Assembly: GCA_020217165.1 (NCBI GenBank)
Contig: JAIWOE010000159.1
Location: 1 to 8,511 of the forward strand
From: Desulfovibrio sp.
GTDB taxonomy: Bacteria > Desulfobacterota > Desulfovibrionia > Desulfovibrionales > Desulfovibrionaceae
DNA length: 8,511 nt
Direction of reading: 5' to 3'
In this document: one piece after another, positions 1 to 7,508 of the stretch
Numbering within the stretch: the stretch's first letter is position 1
Layout of the letters: every line of letters begins with the position of its first letter
Translations under genes and position numbers: made by a program
The notes under the pieces: model-generated
What the model was told of the DNA's origin: nothing
Databases searched by the model: none
Seen by the model: only the letters and a program-made list of their open reading frames with translations

Positions 1-741
1 CTTGAGGCGAGTCAACCGGGGTTCCCGGGGCAGCACCACTTTCTCAAAACTATTAAAGAGCACCACAGCGTCAGTGAAAATGACGTCTTTACGCGCGCAG
101 GTGGTGCTTGTCAAGGCCGGATTGCATCCGTCGGGCAATTTGCACTGGGCTTCGTCCCAGGCCGCATAGGCCCGCGCCGTGGACACCGCAATGTCCGGAC
201 AGCAAAGCACCAGGATAAATTGGGAAAGATCGACCTCCACAGGGGTCAGCACCTCGCCGATACCCCGCGCCAGACAGGGGCGGTGGTGCTGCAGAAAAAA
301 TGGCACGTCTGCCCCCAGGGTGGCGGCCACGGCCGCAAGGTGCGGCGCGGACAGGGCCCTGGGGCCGGCATGGGCATTGAGCACCTGCAGCATGGCGGCG
401 GCGTCGGCGCTGCCACCCCCCAGGCCCGCCCCCACGGGGACGCATTTTTCAAGGTGCACGGCCACGTCCAACGTCACTTCCGCCGCGCGGGCAAAGGCTG
501 CATATGCCTTGGCCACCAGATTTTCCGGCCCGGCCAGGTCCGGCGCCGAGCAGGTGAACTGCAGGCCGCTGCCGGGGGCTGCCGGCACGACGTGCAGGAC
601 GTCCGTGGGCTCGGCCAGGGGCCAGAACAGGGTGGCGAGCTCATGGTAGCCGTCGGCACGGCGGCAGAGAATCTCCAGGGAGAGATTCACTTTGCAGCCC
701 GGCCTGACCGCGAAGCTGGGGGAGGGCGTCTGGATGTTCAC
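1..741 (-). CDS. ispE: 4-diphosphocytidyl-2-C-methyl-D-erythritol kinase, C-terminus cut by window edge
   Basis: A GHMP-family kinase that phosphorylates the 2-hydroxyl of CDP-methylerythritol with ATP, in the cytoplasmic non-mevalonate (MEP) isoprenoid pathway. The reading frame is open from the GTG at 741 to base 1 with no stop, giving 247 residues; the family is usually about 280-290, so roughly the last 40 residues, with the third GHMP motif, lie outside the window. Visible motifs are KVNLSLEIL (residues 17-25, with the conserved Lys and Asn), RADGYHEL just after it, and the ATP-binding glycine loop [15 protein letters not shown] (from residue 102). NSFE near the cut end matches the usual NdFE. 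The GTG start overlaps the hslV stop as GTGA and has no evident Shine-Dalgarno, so translation is probably coupled to hslV. Residue 16 is Cys where Ala is usual before the Lys. The family call is very secure; the exact start is likely but not proven. Confidence 0.95.
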   Translation of the reverse strand, partial: MNIQTPSPSFAVRPGCKVNLSLEILCRRADGYHELATLFWPLAEPTDVLHVVPAAPGSGLQFTCSAPDLAGPENLVAKAYAAFARAAEVTLDVAVHLEKCVPVGAGLGGGSADAAAMLQVLNAHAGPRALSAPHLAAVAATLGADVPFFLQHHRPCLARGIGEVLTPVEVDLSQFILVLCCPDIAVSTARAYAAWDEAQCKLPDGCNPALTSTTCARKDVIFTDAVVLFNSFEKVVLPREPRLTRLK

Positions 742-1316
742 TTGGAGGGTGGCAGGACGGACAGAGTTTCCAGCACGATGGAATCGTTGGTGAACACGCA
801 CAGTTCCGCGGCGATGCGCATGGCCTCCAGGGCGGTTTTGTCGCAGGGCAGGTGGGCATGGCGGGACAGAGCCCGGGCTGCGGCCAGGGCATAGGGCGCT
901 CCGGAGCCGATGGCGGCGATGCCGTCGTCGGGTTCGATGACGTCCCCGGTGCCGGAGAGCAGCAGGATGGAGGAGGCGTCCGCCACCAGCAGCATGGCTT
1001 CCAGGCGACGCAGGTACTTGTCCTTGCGCCAGTCCTTGGCCAGCTCCACACTGGCGCGGACGATTTGCCCGGAAAACTCCTCCAGCTTGGCCTCAAAGCG
1101 TTCAAACAGGGTGAAGGCGTCGGCCGTGGCGCCGGCGAAGCCGGCCAGCACCCGATCCTTGTAGAGCCGCCGCACCTTGCGGGCGGTGTGCTTGATGGCG
1201 ATGCTCTGGCCCAGGGTCACCTGGCCGTCGCCGGCCATGGCCACACCGGTGGTGTCCTTGACGGCCAGCACCGTGGTGCCTCGGAGATATGGAAAGGAGG
1301 AAGCGGTGGTGTTCAT
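738..1316 (-). CDS. hslV: ATP-dependent protease HslVU, peptidase subunit HslV (ClpQ)
   Basis: The proteasome-like threonine peptidase of the cytoplasmic HslVU protease, which degrades misfolded and regulatory proteins fed to it by the HslU ATPase. The 192-residue product matches HslV along its length: [10 protein letters not shown] (27-36), [40 protein letters not shown] and [16 protein letters not shown]. Aligning T-T-V-L against E. coli T-T-I-V, with 15 residues to the GDG glycine in both, places the nucleophile at Thr14 after Gly13. The protein therefore has a 13-residue pro-sequence that must be removed. The ATG overlaps the stop of the macro-domain gene (ATGA), and GGAG lies 10 bases upstream. 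hslU is not in the window. The stop overlaps the ispE start. No start codon lies next to Thr14, so the pro-sequence looks real. Confidence 0.96.
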   Translation of the reverse strand: MNTTASSFPYLRGTTVLAVKDTTGVAMAGDGQVTLGQSIAIKHTARKVRRLYKDRVLAGFAGATADAFTLFERFEAKLEEFSGQIVRASVELAKDWRKDKYLRRLEAMLLVADASSILLLSGTGDVIEPDDGIAAIGSGAPYALAAARALSRHAHLPCDKTALEAMRIAAELCVFTNDSIVLETLSVLPPSK

Positions 1317-1882
1317 GGGGAAGGCGCTCCAAACAGCCGCACGGCCGCGCGGGTCCAGGTCTGCAGGGCGGAATCAGCATACAGCCACATGGCCGCTTCG
1401 TCCACACCGGGAGCCTGCTGCAGGCCCTCGGCCAGGGCGGCCAGGGCCACGGCGGCGGCCTGGTCCACGGGGTAGCCGTAGACGCCGCAGCTCACGGCCG
1501 GAAAGGCCACGGTGCGGGCGCCGCGTTCCCGGGCCAGGCGCAGGCTTTCCAGGTAGCACGAGCGCAGGGCTGCGGCCTCGCCGTGTTCTCCGCCCCGCCA
1601 GATGGGGCCCACGGTGTGGATAATCCACGCCGCCGGCAGGGCAAAGCCGGGGGTGATGACCGCCTCGCCCGCATGCAGGGGGCCGCGCTGGTGGATGATG
1701 TCCTGACAGGCCTGCTGCAGAGGACGCCAACCGGCGGCGTCATGGATGGCGCCGTCCACGCCGCCACCGCCGGCCAGGCCAGCATTGGCCGCATTGACGA
1801 TGGCGTCCACGGGCGCGGTGGTGATGTCTCCCTGGCGCAGGCACAGCCGGGTGGGGCCGGGGAAGTTCCAGCAGGCAGCCAT
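1313..1882 (-). CDS. macro-domain protein, O-acetyl-ADP-ribose deacetylase (YmdB/MacroD type)
   Basis: A 189-residue single macro domain. Relatives bind ADP-ribose and hydrolyse O-acetyl-ADP-ribose or remove ADP-ribose from acidic side chains. The sequence follows E. coli YmdB nearly end to end: QGDIT (17-21), VDAIVNAAN (25-33), GGGGVDGAI with Asp43 at the position of catalytic Asp35 of Ymd[18 protein letters not shown] and SCGVYGYP for the diphosphate loop. The longer open frame to 1999 only overlaps the gene upstream; homology begins just after the ATG at 1882, which sits 11 bases after the preceding stop. The Shine-Dalgarno there is poor (ACGGA at best). The gene ends inside the hslV start codon (ATGA), so the two are probably translated together. 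Family and fold are secure; the true substrate in this organism is not known. Confidence 0.94.
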   Translation of the reverse strand: MAACWNFPGPTRLCLRQGDITTAPVDAIVNAANAGLAGGGGVDGAIHDAAGWRPLQQACQDIIHQRGPLHAGEAVITPGFALPAAWIIHTVGPIWRGGEHGEAAALRSCYLESLRLARERGARTVAFPAVSCGVYGYPVDQAAAVALAALAEGLQQAPGVDEAAMWLYADSALQTWTRAAVRLFGAPSP

Positions 1883-1893
1883 GGCGGTATCCG

Positions 1894-2301
1894 TTAGGAG
1901 TTGGTCCAGAGGTACAGGCCGGTGGCTTCGTCCAGGCCGCGCACCAGGGGCTTGCCCTCCAGCCGGAGGATGCAGGCTTCTGCGGCGAAGATGGGGCATC
2001 CGGCCATGGCGTGGCCGCCCAGGCAGCTGCCGTCGTGGCGGCTCAAGGTCAGGTGCAGGTGGATGAAGGGTTCCCCATCCTTGAGGGAGACATTGCCCGC
2101 GCCCATGAGGATTTCCACGTGTTCGTCCACGGCGTGGCTGATGTAGCGTTGCTCATGCTGCAGGTAGAAGCCCAGCATGGCCTTTTCCAGGGCGCCGATG
2201 ACCTGCACCGAGCCGCGGGTGACATGGTGTTCCTTGCAGACGGCGGTCAATGCGTCCAGCAGATCGGCGCCCTTGGGCAGCCGTTTCAACAGATGCGACA
2301 T
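1894..2301 (-). CDS. PPC/DUF296-domain protein (PD1-like)
   Basis: A 135-residue protein made of one PPC (plants and prokaryotes conserved, DUF296) domain. Visible signs are [19 protein letters not shown] (79-97), with His81, His83 and His97 at the positions of the family's putative metal site, then [12 protein letters not shown] near the C-terminus. In plants the domain sits beside AT-hooks in DNA-binding proteins. Bacterial members are trimeric single-domain proteins of unknown role, and no AT-hook or other DNA-binding motif is seen here. The ATG at 2301 is supported by AGGAA 7 bases upstream; the longer open frame beyond it runs through the M48 gene out of frame and is a shadow. It lies 43 bases after the M48 gene and 11 bases before the macro-domain gene, so is probably co-expressed with both. 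Function unknown; family call fairly sure. Confidence 0.86.
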   Translation of the reverse strand: MSHLLKRLPKGADLLDALTAVCKEHHVTRGSVQVIGALEKAMLGFYLQHEQRYISHAVDEHVEILMGAGNVSLKDGEPFIHLHLTLSRHDGSCLGGHAMAGCPIFAAEACILRLEGKPLVRGLDEATGLYLWTNS

Positions 2302-2344
2302 GGATGATTCCTGTGACGGATGATGGGTTATGGGCAACGCTGGC

Positions 2345-3805
2345 TCAGAACAGGGAGGGCCGGAGCAGCTCTTTGCGCTCCTTCTGCTTTTGCTTGAATC
2401 GTTCCAGCTCGCGCTTTTGCTCGGGGCTGCGGGCCAGTTCCTCGGCCTTCTTGGCATGGAAATCCGTCCGCTTGTCATTTTGCAGAAAAAAGGCTGCCCA
2501 GGCAAGGTGCATGTGGGCGTCGAAGTAGCGGCCGGCCTGGCCCAGGGCCCGGCCGTAGGCCTCGTGCACCTCCGGGTCCTCGGGCAACTGCTGCAGGATG
2601 CGTTTGAAGGATTCCATGGCCTGTTCGATGCGCCCGGTATCGCCCATGATGCGTCCCAGGAAGAAGTGGGCCATGAGGTCATTGCGGTTTTTGGCCAGGG
2701 CGCGCTGGAACAGGGAGGCTGCGGCCTGGAAATCGCCCTGCTGGAATTTGAGGCGCCCGTATTCGCGCAGGAACAGGGGATCGTCCCCGCTGCAGCGCAG
2801 GCCGTCCAGGAAGGCCGCCTCGGCATCGTTGAAGCGGTTCATCCGGGTGAAGACGATGCCGCGGCCCAGGGTGTCCAGGCAAGGCTCCGGGGATTCCTGC
2901 CGCTGGAAATAGGTGATGGCGACCTTGGGGTCGGTGTACCGGGCCCGGGTGAGGGTCTGGATGCGGCGGAAGCGGGTATTGTCATCCTTGCGATTGCGGA
3001 TGTTGGCCGGCAGGCGTTCGATGTTCTGGGACACGTACCCGATGCGCTCCGAAAGGCCGGGATGGGTGGAAAGATAGGTGGGGATGGCATTGCCTGTGCC
3101 ACCAAGCCACTGGTTTTTCTGTAACTTCTCAAAAGCTTTGTGCAGGCCCTGGGGCGGATAGCCGGCATTGATGAGGTAGCCCAGGCCCACCTGGTCCGCC
3201 TCCTGTTCATTATCTCGGCTGTAGGAGAGCAGGGCTGCCTGCTGGGCGGCGGCCGAGCCCACCACCAGCCCCTGCCCCTGCCTGCCGCCGATGAACACAC
3301 CGGCCAGGATGCCCAGGAGGGTGAGCAGGGAGGTGGCGCCCATGGCTTCGATGCGCCGGGCGATGTGCCGCTGGGACACATGAGCCAGTTCATGGGCCAT
3401 GACGCCGGCCACTTCGGACTCGTTTTCCATGTTCAGGAGCAGGCCGGAATAGACGAAGATATACCCTGCCGGCGCGGCGAAGGCGTTCAGGGCACTGTGG
3501 TTGATGACGCCGTGGGTAATCTCAAAGGGCTGGGGGGGCATAGCGGCCTTGAGTCTGTCGATCATGTCCCCAACATAGCCTGTGATTTCAGGGTCTTCTA
3601 TGAGTGGCAACCGCGAGCGCACCAGGACGTTGAACTTGTCCCCCAGCTCCTTTTCATCCTTGATGCCGAACTCCCCCAGGCCCAGGAAGGCCTCGGCCTG
3701 GGGCGTGCCAACGCTCCAGCCGGGTCCCTGGCCGGGCCCCCAGGCCAGGGTGCAGATGAGCACGGCCAGCAGGCAGGTGAAGAGCAGGGTGCGAAGGATG
3801 TTCAT
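2345..3805 (-). CDS. periplasmic M48 metalloprotease with TPR domain, BepA/YfgC-like
   Basis: A 486-residue zinc metalloprotease, close to E. coli BepA (487 residues), which checks assembly of LptD and other outer-membrane proteins at the BAM complex. The N-terminus has a hydrophobic signal segment (about 3-22) and a likely signal peptidase I site after A-E-A (37-39); no lipobox is seen. The M48 domain has HELAH (138-142) and the third zinc ligand within EQEAD (200-204). STHPG (246-250) carries a His at the place where BepA has its regulatory His246. TPR-like helices fill about 310-450 (for example the NDAEAAF, GDFQAAASLFQRAL and EQAMESFKRIL stretches), and the end is rich in Lys and Glu. It starts 27 bases after cysS with only a weak GAG as Shine-Dalgarno. 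Family and location are secure; the OM-assembly role is inferred from architecture. Confidence 0.93.
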   Translation of the reverse strand: MNILRTLLFTCLLAVLICTLAWGPGQGPGWSVGTPQAEAFLGLGEFGIKDEKELGDKFNVLVRSRLPLIEDPEITGYVGDMIDRLKAAMPPQPFEITHGVINHSALNAFAAPAGYIFVYSGLLLNMENESEVAGVMAHELAHVSQRHIARRIEAMGATSLLTLLGILAGVFIGGRQGQGLVVGSAAAQQAALLSYSRDNEQEADQVGLGYLINAGYPPQGLHKAFEKLQKNQWLGGTGNAIPTYLSTHPGLSERIGYVSQNIERLPANIRNRKDDNTRFRRIQTLTRARYTDPKVAITYFQRQESPEPCLDTLGRGIVFTRMNRFNDAEAAFLDGLRCSGDDPLFLREYGRLKFQQGDFQAAASLFQRALAKNRNDLMAHFFLGRIMGDTGRIEQAMESFKRILQQLPEDPEVHEAYGRALGQAGRYFDAHMHLAWAAFFLQNDKRTDFHAKKAEELARSPEQKRELERFKQKQKERKELLRPSLF

Positions 3806-3832
3806 GGACGGCTCGGCGGCGGGTGGTTGGGG

Positions 3833-5290
3833 TTAGCGCACGTCCCAGGCCGGGCCCTGGGGCGTATCCCGCACCTCTACGCCCATGAGGGTCAGTTCCT
3901 GGCGTACGGCGTCCGCCGCGGCGAAGTCCTTGGCTTTTTTGGCTTCCTGACGCTGCTGCAGCAAGGCCTCCACCCGGGCAGGATCAATGCCCGCCCGCCG
4001 GCCCCGCACGTCACGCATCTGCTGCAGGAAGCCAGACGACGGCTGCAGGAAAACCCCGAGGATGTCGCCCCAGGCGGCCAGGGCGTCCTGGGCTTCCTCA
4101 AAAAAGGCCTTGCCCTGTTCGCTCTTGCGCAGGGCTTTGTCCTCCAGCACGCGGTTTACCAGCCGCACCAGCCCGAAGACATGCCCCAGGGCCGCGGCGG
4201 TGTTCATGTCGTCAGCCATGGCTTCGTCGAAGAGGGCCTTGATGTCCGCAAATTCCCGCAGGACGTCATCGGGAAGGGGGGTCTTGTTCCATTTCTGATT
4301 GGCCAGGGCTTCTTCCATGGCTTGCTTTGCAGTGTAGATGCGGATGAGGTTCTTTTCCGCCTCTTCCATGGCCTGGGTGGTAAAATCGATGGGGCTGCGG
4401 TAATGCTTGGTGATGAGGAAGAACCGCAGGGTCTCGGGCAGGTACTGGGCGATGATGTCCCGGATGGTCTTGAAATTGCCCAGGGATTTGGACATCTTCT
4501 CCGAATCGATCTGCACAAAGCCGTTGTGCATCCAGAACCGGGCCAGGGCCTGGCCGCGGGAGGCGCCGGTCTGGGCCATTTCGTTTTCATGATGCGGGAA
4601 GATGAGGTCCTGCCCACCGCCATGGATGTCCAGGGGCAGGGTGAAATACTTCTCGCTCATGGCGGAGCATTCGGTGTGCCAGCCGGGCCGGCCGGGGCCC
4701 CAGGGGCTGGGCCAGGATGGTTCGCCGGGCTTGGCGGCCTTCCAGAGGGCGAAGTCCAGGGGGTCTTCCTTTTCCTCCCCCGGGGCCACGCGGGCGCCGG
4801 CTTCCAATTCCTCGATGTTGCGTCCGGAGAGCTCACCATAGGCCTGGTAGGCGCGCACGCGGAAGTACACATCGCCGCTGGGGGTGGCATACGCCGCACC
4901 CTTGGCGATGAGGTCCTGGCAGAGCTGGATCATCTCGTCGATGTGCTCCGTGGCCTTGGGTTCCAGGGTGGCGCGGCGTACGTTCAGGGCGTCCATGTCT
5001 TCATAGAAGGCCTGAATGTAGCGTTGAGCCAGGGCGTTGGGGTCCTCGCCCAGTTCGTTGGCGCGGTTGATGATCTTGTCGTCCACGTCGGTGAAATTGC
5101 GGGCGAAGATCACCTCCAGCCCCTGGGCGGCCAGGGCGCGCACGAGCACGTCGAAAACCACGGCAGAGCGGGCATGGCCCACATGGCAGAGGTCGTAGGC
5201 GGTGATGCCGCAGACGTAGAGCCGGACCTTCCCAGGTTCGGCGGGGACAAAGGGCTCCTTGCTGCGGGTGAGGGTGTTGTACAGGCGCAT
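3833..5290 (-). CDS. cysS: cysteinyl-tRNA synthetase
   Basis: A class I aminoacyl-tRNA synthetase that joins cysteine to tRNA-Cys in the cytoplasm. The product is 485 residues, slightly longer than E. coli CysS (461). All signature elements are present: the zinc and cysteine-binding Cys27 in YVCGITAYD, HVGH (36-39) as the HIGH motif, DVDDKIINRA, GWHTECSAMS with Cys208, HGGGQDLIFPHHENE with His233 and Glu237 as the remaining zinc ligands, and KMSKS (265-269). The ATG at 5290 follows the DHH-gene stop by 19 bases; AAAGGAA lies upstream, a little farther than ideal. No T-box or other leader is visible in so short a gap, so expression must come from upstream in the operon. Very secure. Confidence 0.98.
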   Translation of the reverse strand: MRLYNTLTRSKEPFVPAEPGKVRLYVCGITAYDLCHVGHARSAVVFDVLVRALAAQGLEVIFARNFTDVDDKIINRANELGEDPNALAQRYIQAFYEDMDALNVRRATLEPKATEHIDEMIQLCQDLIAKGAAYATPSGDVYFRVRAYQAYGELSGRNIEELEAGARVAPGEEKEDPLDFALWKAAKPGEPSWPSPWGPGRPGWHTECSAMSEKYFTLPLDIHGGGQDLIFPHHENEMAQTGASRGQALARFWMHNGFVQIDSEKMSKSLGNFKTIRDIIAQYLPETLRFFLITKHYRSPIDFTTQAMEEAEKNLIRIYTAKQAMEEALANQKWNKTPLPDDVLREFADIKALFDEAMADDMNTAAALGHVFGLVRLVNRVLEDKALRKSEQGKAFFEEAQDALAAWGDILGVFLQPSSGFLQQMRDVRGRRAGIDPARVEALLQQRQEAKKAKDFAAADAVRQELTLMGVEVRDTPQGPAWDVR

Positions 5291-5309
5291 GAGATATTCT
5301 TGTATTCCT

Positions 5310-6236
5310 TTAAGAGGTTGGGCAGATGTCTTGCAGGGCGGCCACCAGCTCCTGGCGCACGCGGGGGGCTTGATCGTTGGGAACCTGGCAGGTGCCCACG
5401 GCCTTGTGCCCCCCGCCGCCGTATTTGAGCATCAGGCTGCCCACGTCCTTGTTGCAGGTGCGGTTGAGAATGGAGTAGCCCACGGAGAACACGGTATTCT
5501 GCTGCTTGAGTCCCCAGATGATCTGGATGGAGACGTTGGCCGTGGGAAACAGGCTGTACAGCATGAAGCGGTTGCCCACGTATATCTCGTCCTGTGAGCG
5601 TAGGTCCAGCACCAGCACGTTGCCTTCCTGCACGGTGTGGTCCAGGAGCATCTGCTTGAACTTTTCCGCATGGGCAACGTAGCGGTCCACGCGTTCCTTG
5701 ACGTCGGGGTCCTGCAGGATTTCCTCCACCGGCATGTGCCGGCACAGCTCGATGAGCTTTTCCATGAGGGCGTAATTGGAGATGGTATAGTCCCGGTAGC
5801 GGCCAAGGCCGGTGCGGGGGTCCATCAAAAAGCCCAGGAGCACCCAGCCGGAAGGGGTGAGAATATCTTCCCGGGTGAGCTGGCCGGAGTCCACGCGGTC
5901 CACCTGGGTCAGCATTTCATCCAAAGAGGGAGGGAAGGTGGCGTGGCCGCCGTAGTATTCCCAGATGACCCGGGCGCAGCTGGGCAGGGGCATGGAGCGT
6001 CCCTGGAAGCTGGCGCCGTCGGGCAGGCGTTCGTGCTCGCTGGTGTGGTGGTCAAACCACATGCCTGCGGCCGGATGGTAGGGGACATTGGCAAGGATGT
6101 CGTCCTTGGTGATGTCCACCTTGCCGTCTTGCACGTCCTTGGGGTGGACGAATTTCCAGCTGTCCATCACGCCGGCTTCCTTGAGCAGCACGGCGCAGAT
6201 GAGGCCATCAAAGTCGGAACGGGTCAGCAGCCGCAT
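5310..6236 (-). CDS. DHH/DHHA1-family phosphoesterase, NrnA or exopolyphosphatase-like
   Basis: A 308-residue protein of the DHH superfamily, manganese phosphoesterases that include oligoribonucleases and pAp phosphatases (NrnA), RecJ and exopolyphosphatases. Motif I reads SDFDG with Asp8 and Asp10, the DHH motif is FDHH (61-64), another acidic motif lies in QVDRVDSG (near 113-116), and the C-terminal DHHA1 signature is GGGGH (273-277). No membrane segment or CBS/DRTGG domain is seen. An in-frame GTG at 6248 would add four residues, but it lies inside the GGAGGAG ribosome site of the ATG at 6236, so the ATG is preferred. It is 66 bases downstream of the tRNA nucleotidyltransferase gene and 19 bases before cysS. 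The family is sure; the substrate cannot be told from sequence. The cca neighbour makes short RNA or nucleotide turnover the best guess. Confidence 0.88.
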   Translation of the reverse strand: MRLLTRSDFDGLICAVLLKEAGVMDSWKFVHPKDVQDGKVDITKDDILANVPYHPAAGMWFDHHTSEHERLPDGASFQGRSMPLPSCARVIWEYYGGHATFPPSLDEMLTQVDRVDSGQLTREDILTPSGWVLLGFLMDPRTGLGRYRDYTISNYALMEKLIELCRHMPVEEILQDPDVKERVDRYVAHAEKFKQMLLDHTVQEGNVLVLDLRSQDEIYVGNRFMLYSLFPTANVSIQIIWGLKQQNTVFSVGYSILNRTCNKDVGSLMLKYGGGGHKAVGTCQVPNDQAPRVRQELVAALQDICPTS

Positions 6237-6239
6237 GGG

Positions 6240-6246
6240 CTCCTCC
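6240..6246 (-). promoter_or_regulatory. strong ribosome binding site of the DHH gene
   Basis: GGAGGAG on the minus strand, with GGAGG ending five bases before the ATG at 6236. It decides the start: the alternative GTG at 6248 would put this site inside the coding region. Confidence 0.75.
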
Positions 6247-6302
6247 ACGGGGTGGTTCTGGCATGGGCGGCGCGCCCTGGGGCGCTGGGGTCCACGGAAC
6301 GT

Positions 6303-7508
6303 TTATGGTAGAGGTTTTTGCGTCGGATGTGAACCGTCTTTTTCCGCGCCACCGGGCCTGGCTGTGCCCTGGCGGTGCACGGCCAGGCAACGCAGCTCCC
6401 GCAGCTTGCGGCCGGATTCCGGCCCCTGGTTGCGCAAGGCCGGCGGCAGTTGCACGGCCTGCATGCGGCGCATGTCTTCCCGCACGCGGGCCATCACCTC
6501 TGCATAGCTGTTCCCCAGGCCCACCTGGGCGCGGTCGGCCTGGGCCAGCAGGAGCATGGGCTCCAGCAGGCCCAGGGGCTGCAGGGCGGCCAGGAGATCC
6601 ACGCGGGTGCCGGGCCGCAACTGGGTATAACCGCCGAGCTTCATGTGGTGCAGGGAGGCGGCTTCCGCCGCCTTGATGTGACGGGTGGAAAGCCGCAGCC
6701 GCTCGGCCATCGCCCGGGCCAGGGGGGCGCCGTGCAGCTCATGGCCATGATGCCGGGGCAGGCGAAGCACCGGGGAGACGCATTTGCCCAGGTCGTGGCA
6801 CAGGGCCAGCCACACGGCCAGGCCGTCTCCACCGGCGGTCTGCACGTCGTTCATGACATGGATGGTGTGTCTGAGGACGCTGTTGGCGCCGTGATAGGCG
6901 GCGGGACCGGCCGGAATAGTGGCGGCACGATCCAGGGGCGTCAGCCAGGGGGCCAGGCAGTTGCCCAGGTCCAGCACCTCCAGAAACCGCCCGGGCCGCG
7001 GGGCCGCCAGGGCCTTGACGACTTCCGCGCCCACGCGCTCGGCGTCCAGGGAGTCCAACAGCCCCTTGCGGGATACTTCCTGCATGGCGGCCATGGCCGA
7101 GAAGTGCAGGCGGAATTCCGGCAGCTGGGCGGCAAAGCGGGCTAGGCGGAACACGCGCAGGGGATCGTCCAGAAAGGCCGTGGCCGAGGCCGGCCGTAGC
7201 CAGCCGTGGCGCAGGTCGTGGGCGGCCAGGGGATGCATGTGCAGGCGGCCGGTCTCCTGGCCATGCACGCACAGGGCGAGGGCGTTGATGGTCAGGTCGC
7301 GGGCGGCGAGGTCGGCCTGGATGTCCTTTCCACGACCAGGAGCGTATTCCCGACCATGGTGCAGGAAAATGGGGAAGCACTTGCCCACGCGCTTGGCCTC
7401 GGGCAACAAGGCCGTGAGGGCGGCTTCGTCCCCAAACCAGGTGAAGTCGCGGTCGTGCTCCGGGAGTCCCAGGAGCATGTTGCGCAGGGCGCCGCCCACC
7501 AGATACAT
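6303..7508 (-). CDS. tRNA nucleotidyltransferase (CCA- or CC-adding) with HD domain
   Basis: A class II nucleotidyltransferase of the Cca/poly(A) polymerase family that builds the 3' CCA end of tRNAs. From the ATG at 7508 it is 401 residues (E. coli Cca is 412). Motif A is complete: LVGGALRNMLLG (3-14) and D19-R-D21. Motif B is ARDLTINAL (69-77), with Ala where Arg is usual. The base-selecting motif D is DDPLR (114-118). An HD domain follows, with His214 and HD at 238-239 in LCHDLGK, then PRHHGHELHG. Between EYA (54-56) and RD (70-71) there are 13 residues, against about 31 in E. coli; the flexible loop needed for adding the terminal A seems missing (see findings). Another in-frame ATG at 7556 would add 16 residues; neither start has a clear Shine-Dalgarno, and 7508 fits the family N-terminus. 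It is the first gene of the minus-strand run. The family is secure, but CCA versus CC specificity is open, so no symbol is given. Confidence 0.93.
   Translation of the reverse strand: MYLVGGALRNMLLGLPEHDRDFTWFGDEAALTALLPEAKRVGKCFPIFLHHGREYAPGRGKDIQADLAARDLTINALALCVHGQETGRLHMHPLAAHDLRHGWLRPASATAFLDDPLRVFRLARFAAQLPEFRLHFSAMAAMQEVSRKGLLDSLDAERVGAEVVKALAAPRPGRFLEVLDLGNCLAPWLTPLDRAATIPAGPAAYHGANSVLRHTIHVMNDVQTAGGDGLAVWLALCHDLGKCVSPVLRLPRHHGHELHGAPLARAMAERLRLSTRHIKAAEAASLHHMKLGGYTQLRPGTRVDLLAALQPLGLLEPMLLLAQADRAQVGLGNSYAEVMARVREDMRRMQAVQLPPALRNQGPESGRKLRELRCLAVHRQGTARPGGAEKDGSHPTQKPLP

Noticed and set aside
852..1897. Plus-strand open frames of 202-207 codons opposite hslV and the macro-domain gene
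   Set aside because: They are mirror frames of well-supported genes, low-complexity Gly/Ala/Gln/His translations with no motif.
1883..1999. 39-codon N-terminal extension of the macro-domain frame
   Set aside because: It lies inside the PPC gene in another frame and has no similarity to macro domains; the ATG at 1882 starts just before the conserved domain.
2302..2826. 525-base upstream extension of the PPC open frame
   Set aside because: It overlaps the 3' end of the M48 gene out of frame; its composition is Ser/Pro/Arg/Trp-rich, and PPC homology begins at the ATG at 2301, which has a ribosome site.
3140..5428. 762-codon open frame on the plus strand, opposite cysS and the M48 gene
   Set aside because: It runs antisense to two unmistakable genes and the gap between them. 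Its product is Gly/Ala/His/Gln-rich with no recognisable domain, as expected from a high-GC mirror frame.
6272..6285. Perfect GCGCCC/GGGCGC inverted repeat in the 66-base gap between the nucleotidyltransferase and DHH genes, as a terminator
   Set aside because: There is no T-run after it on the minus strand and the loop is only two bases unless the inner pairs open, so an intrinsic terminator is unlikely. At most it is a small processing or pausing hairpin.
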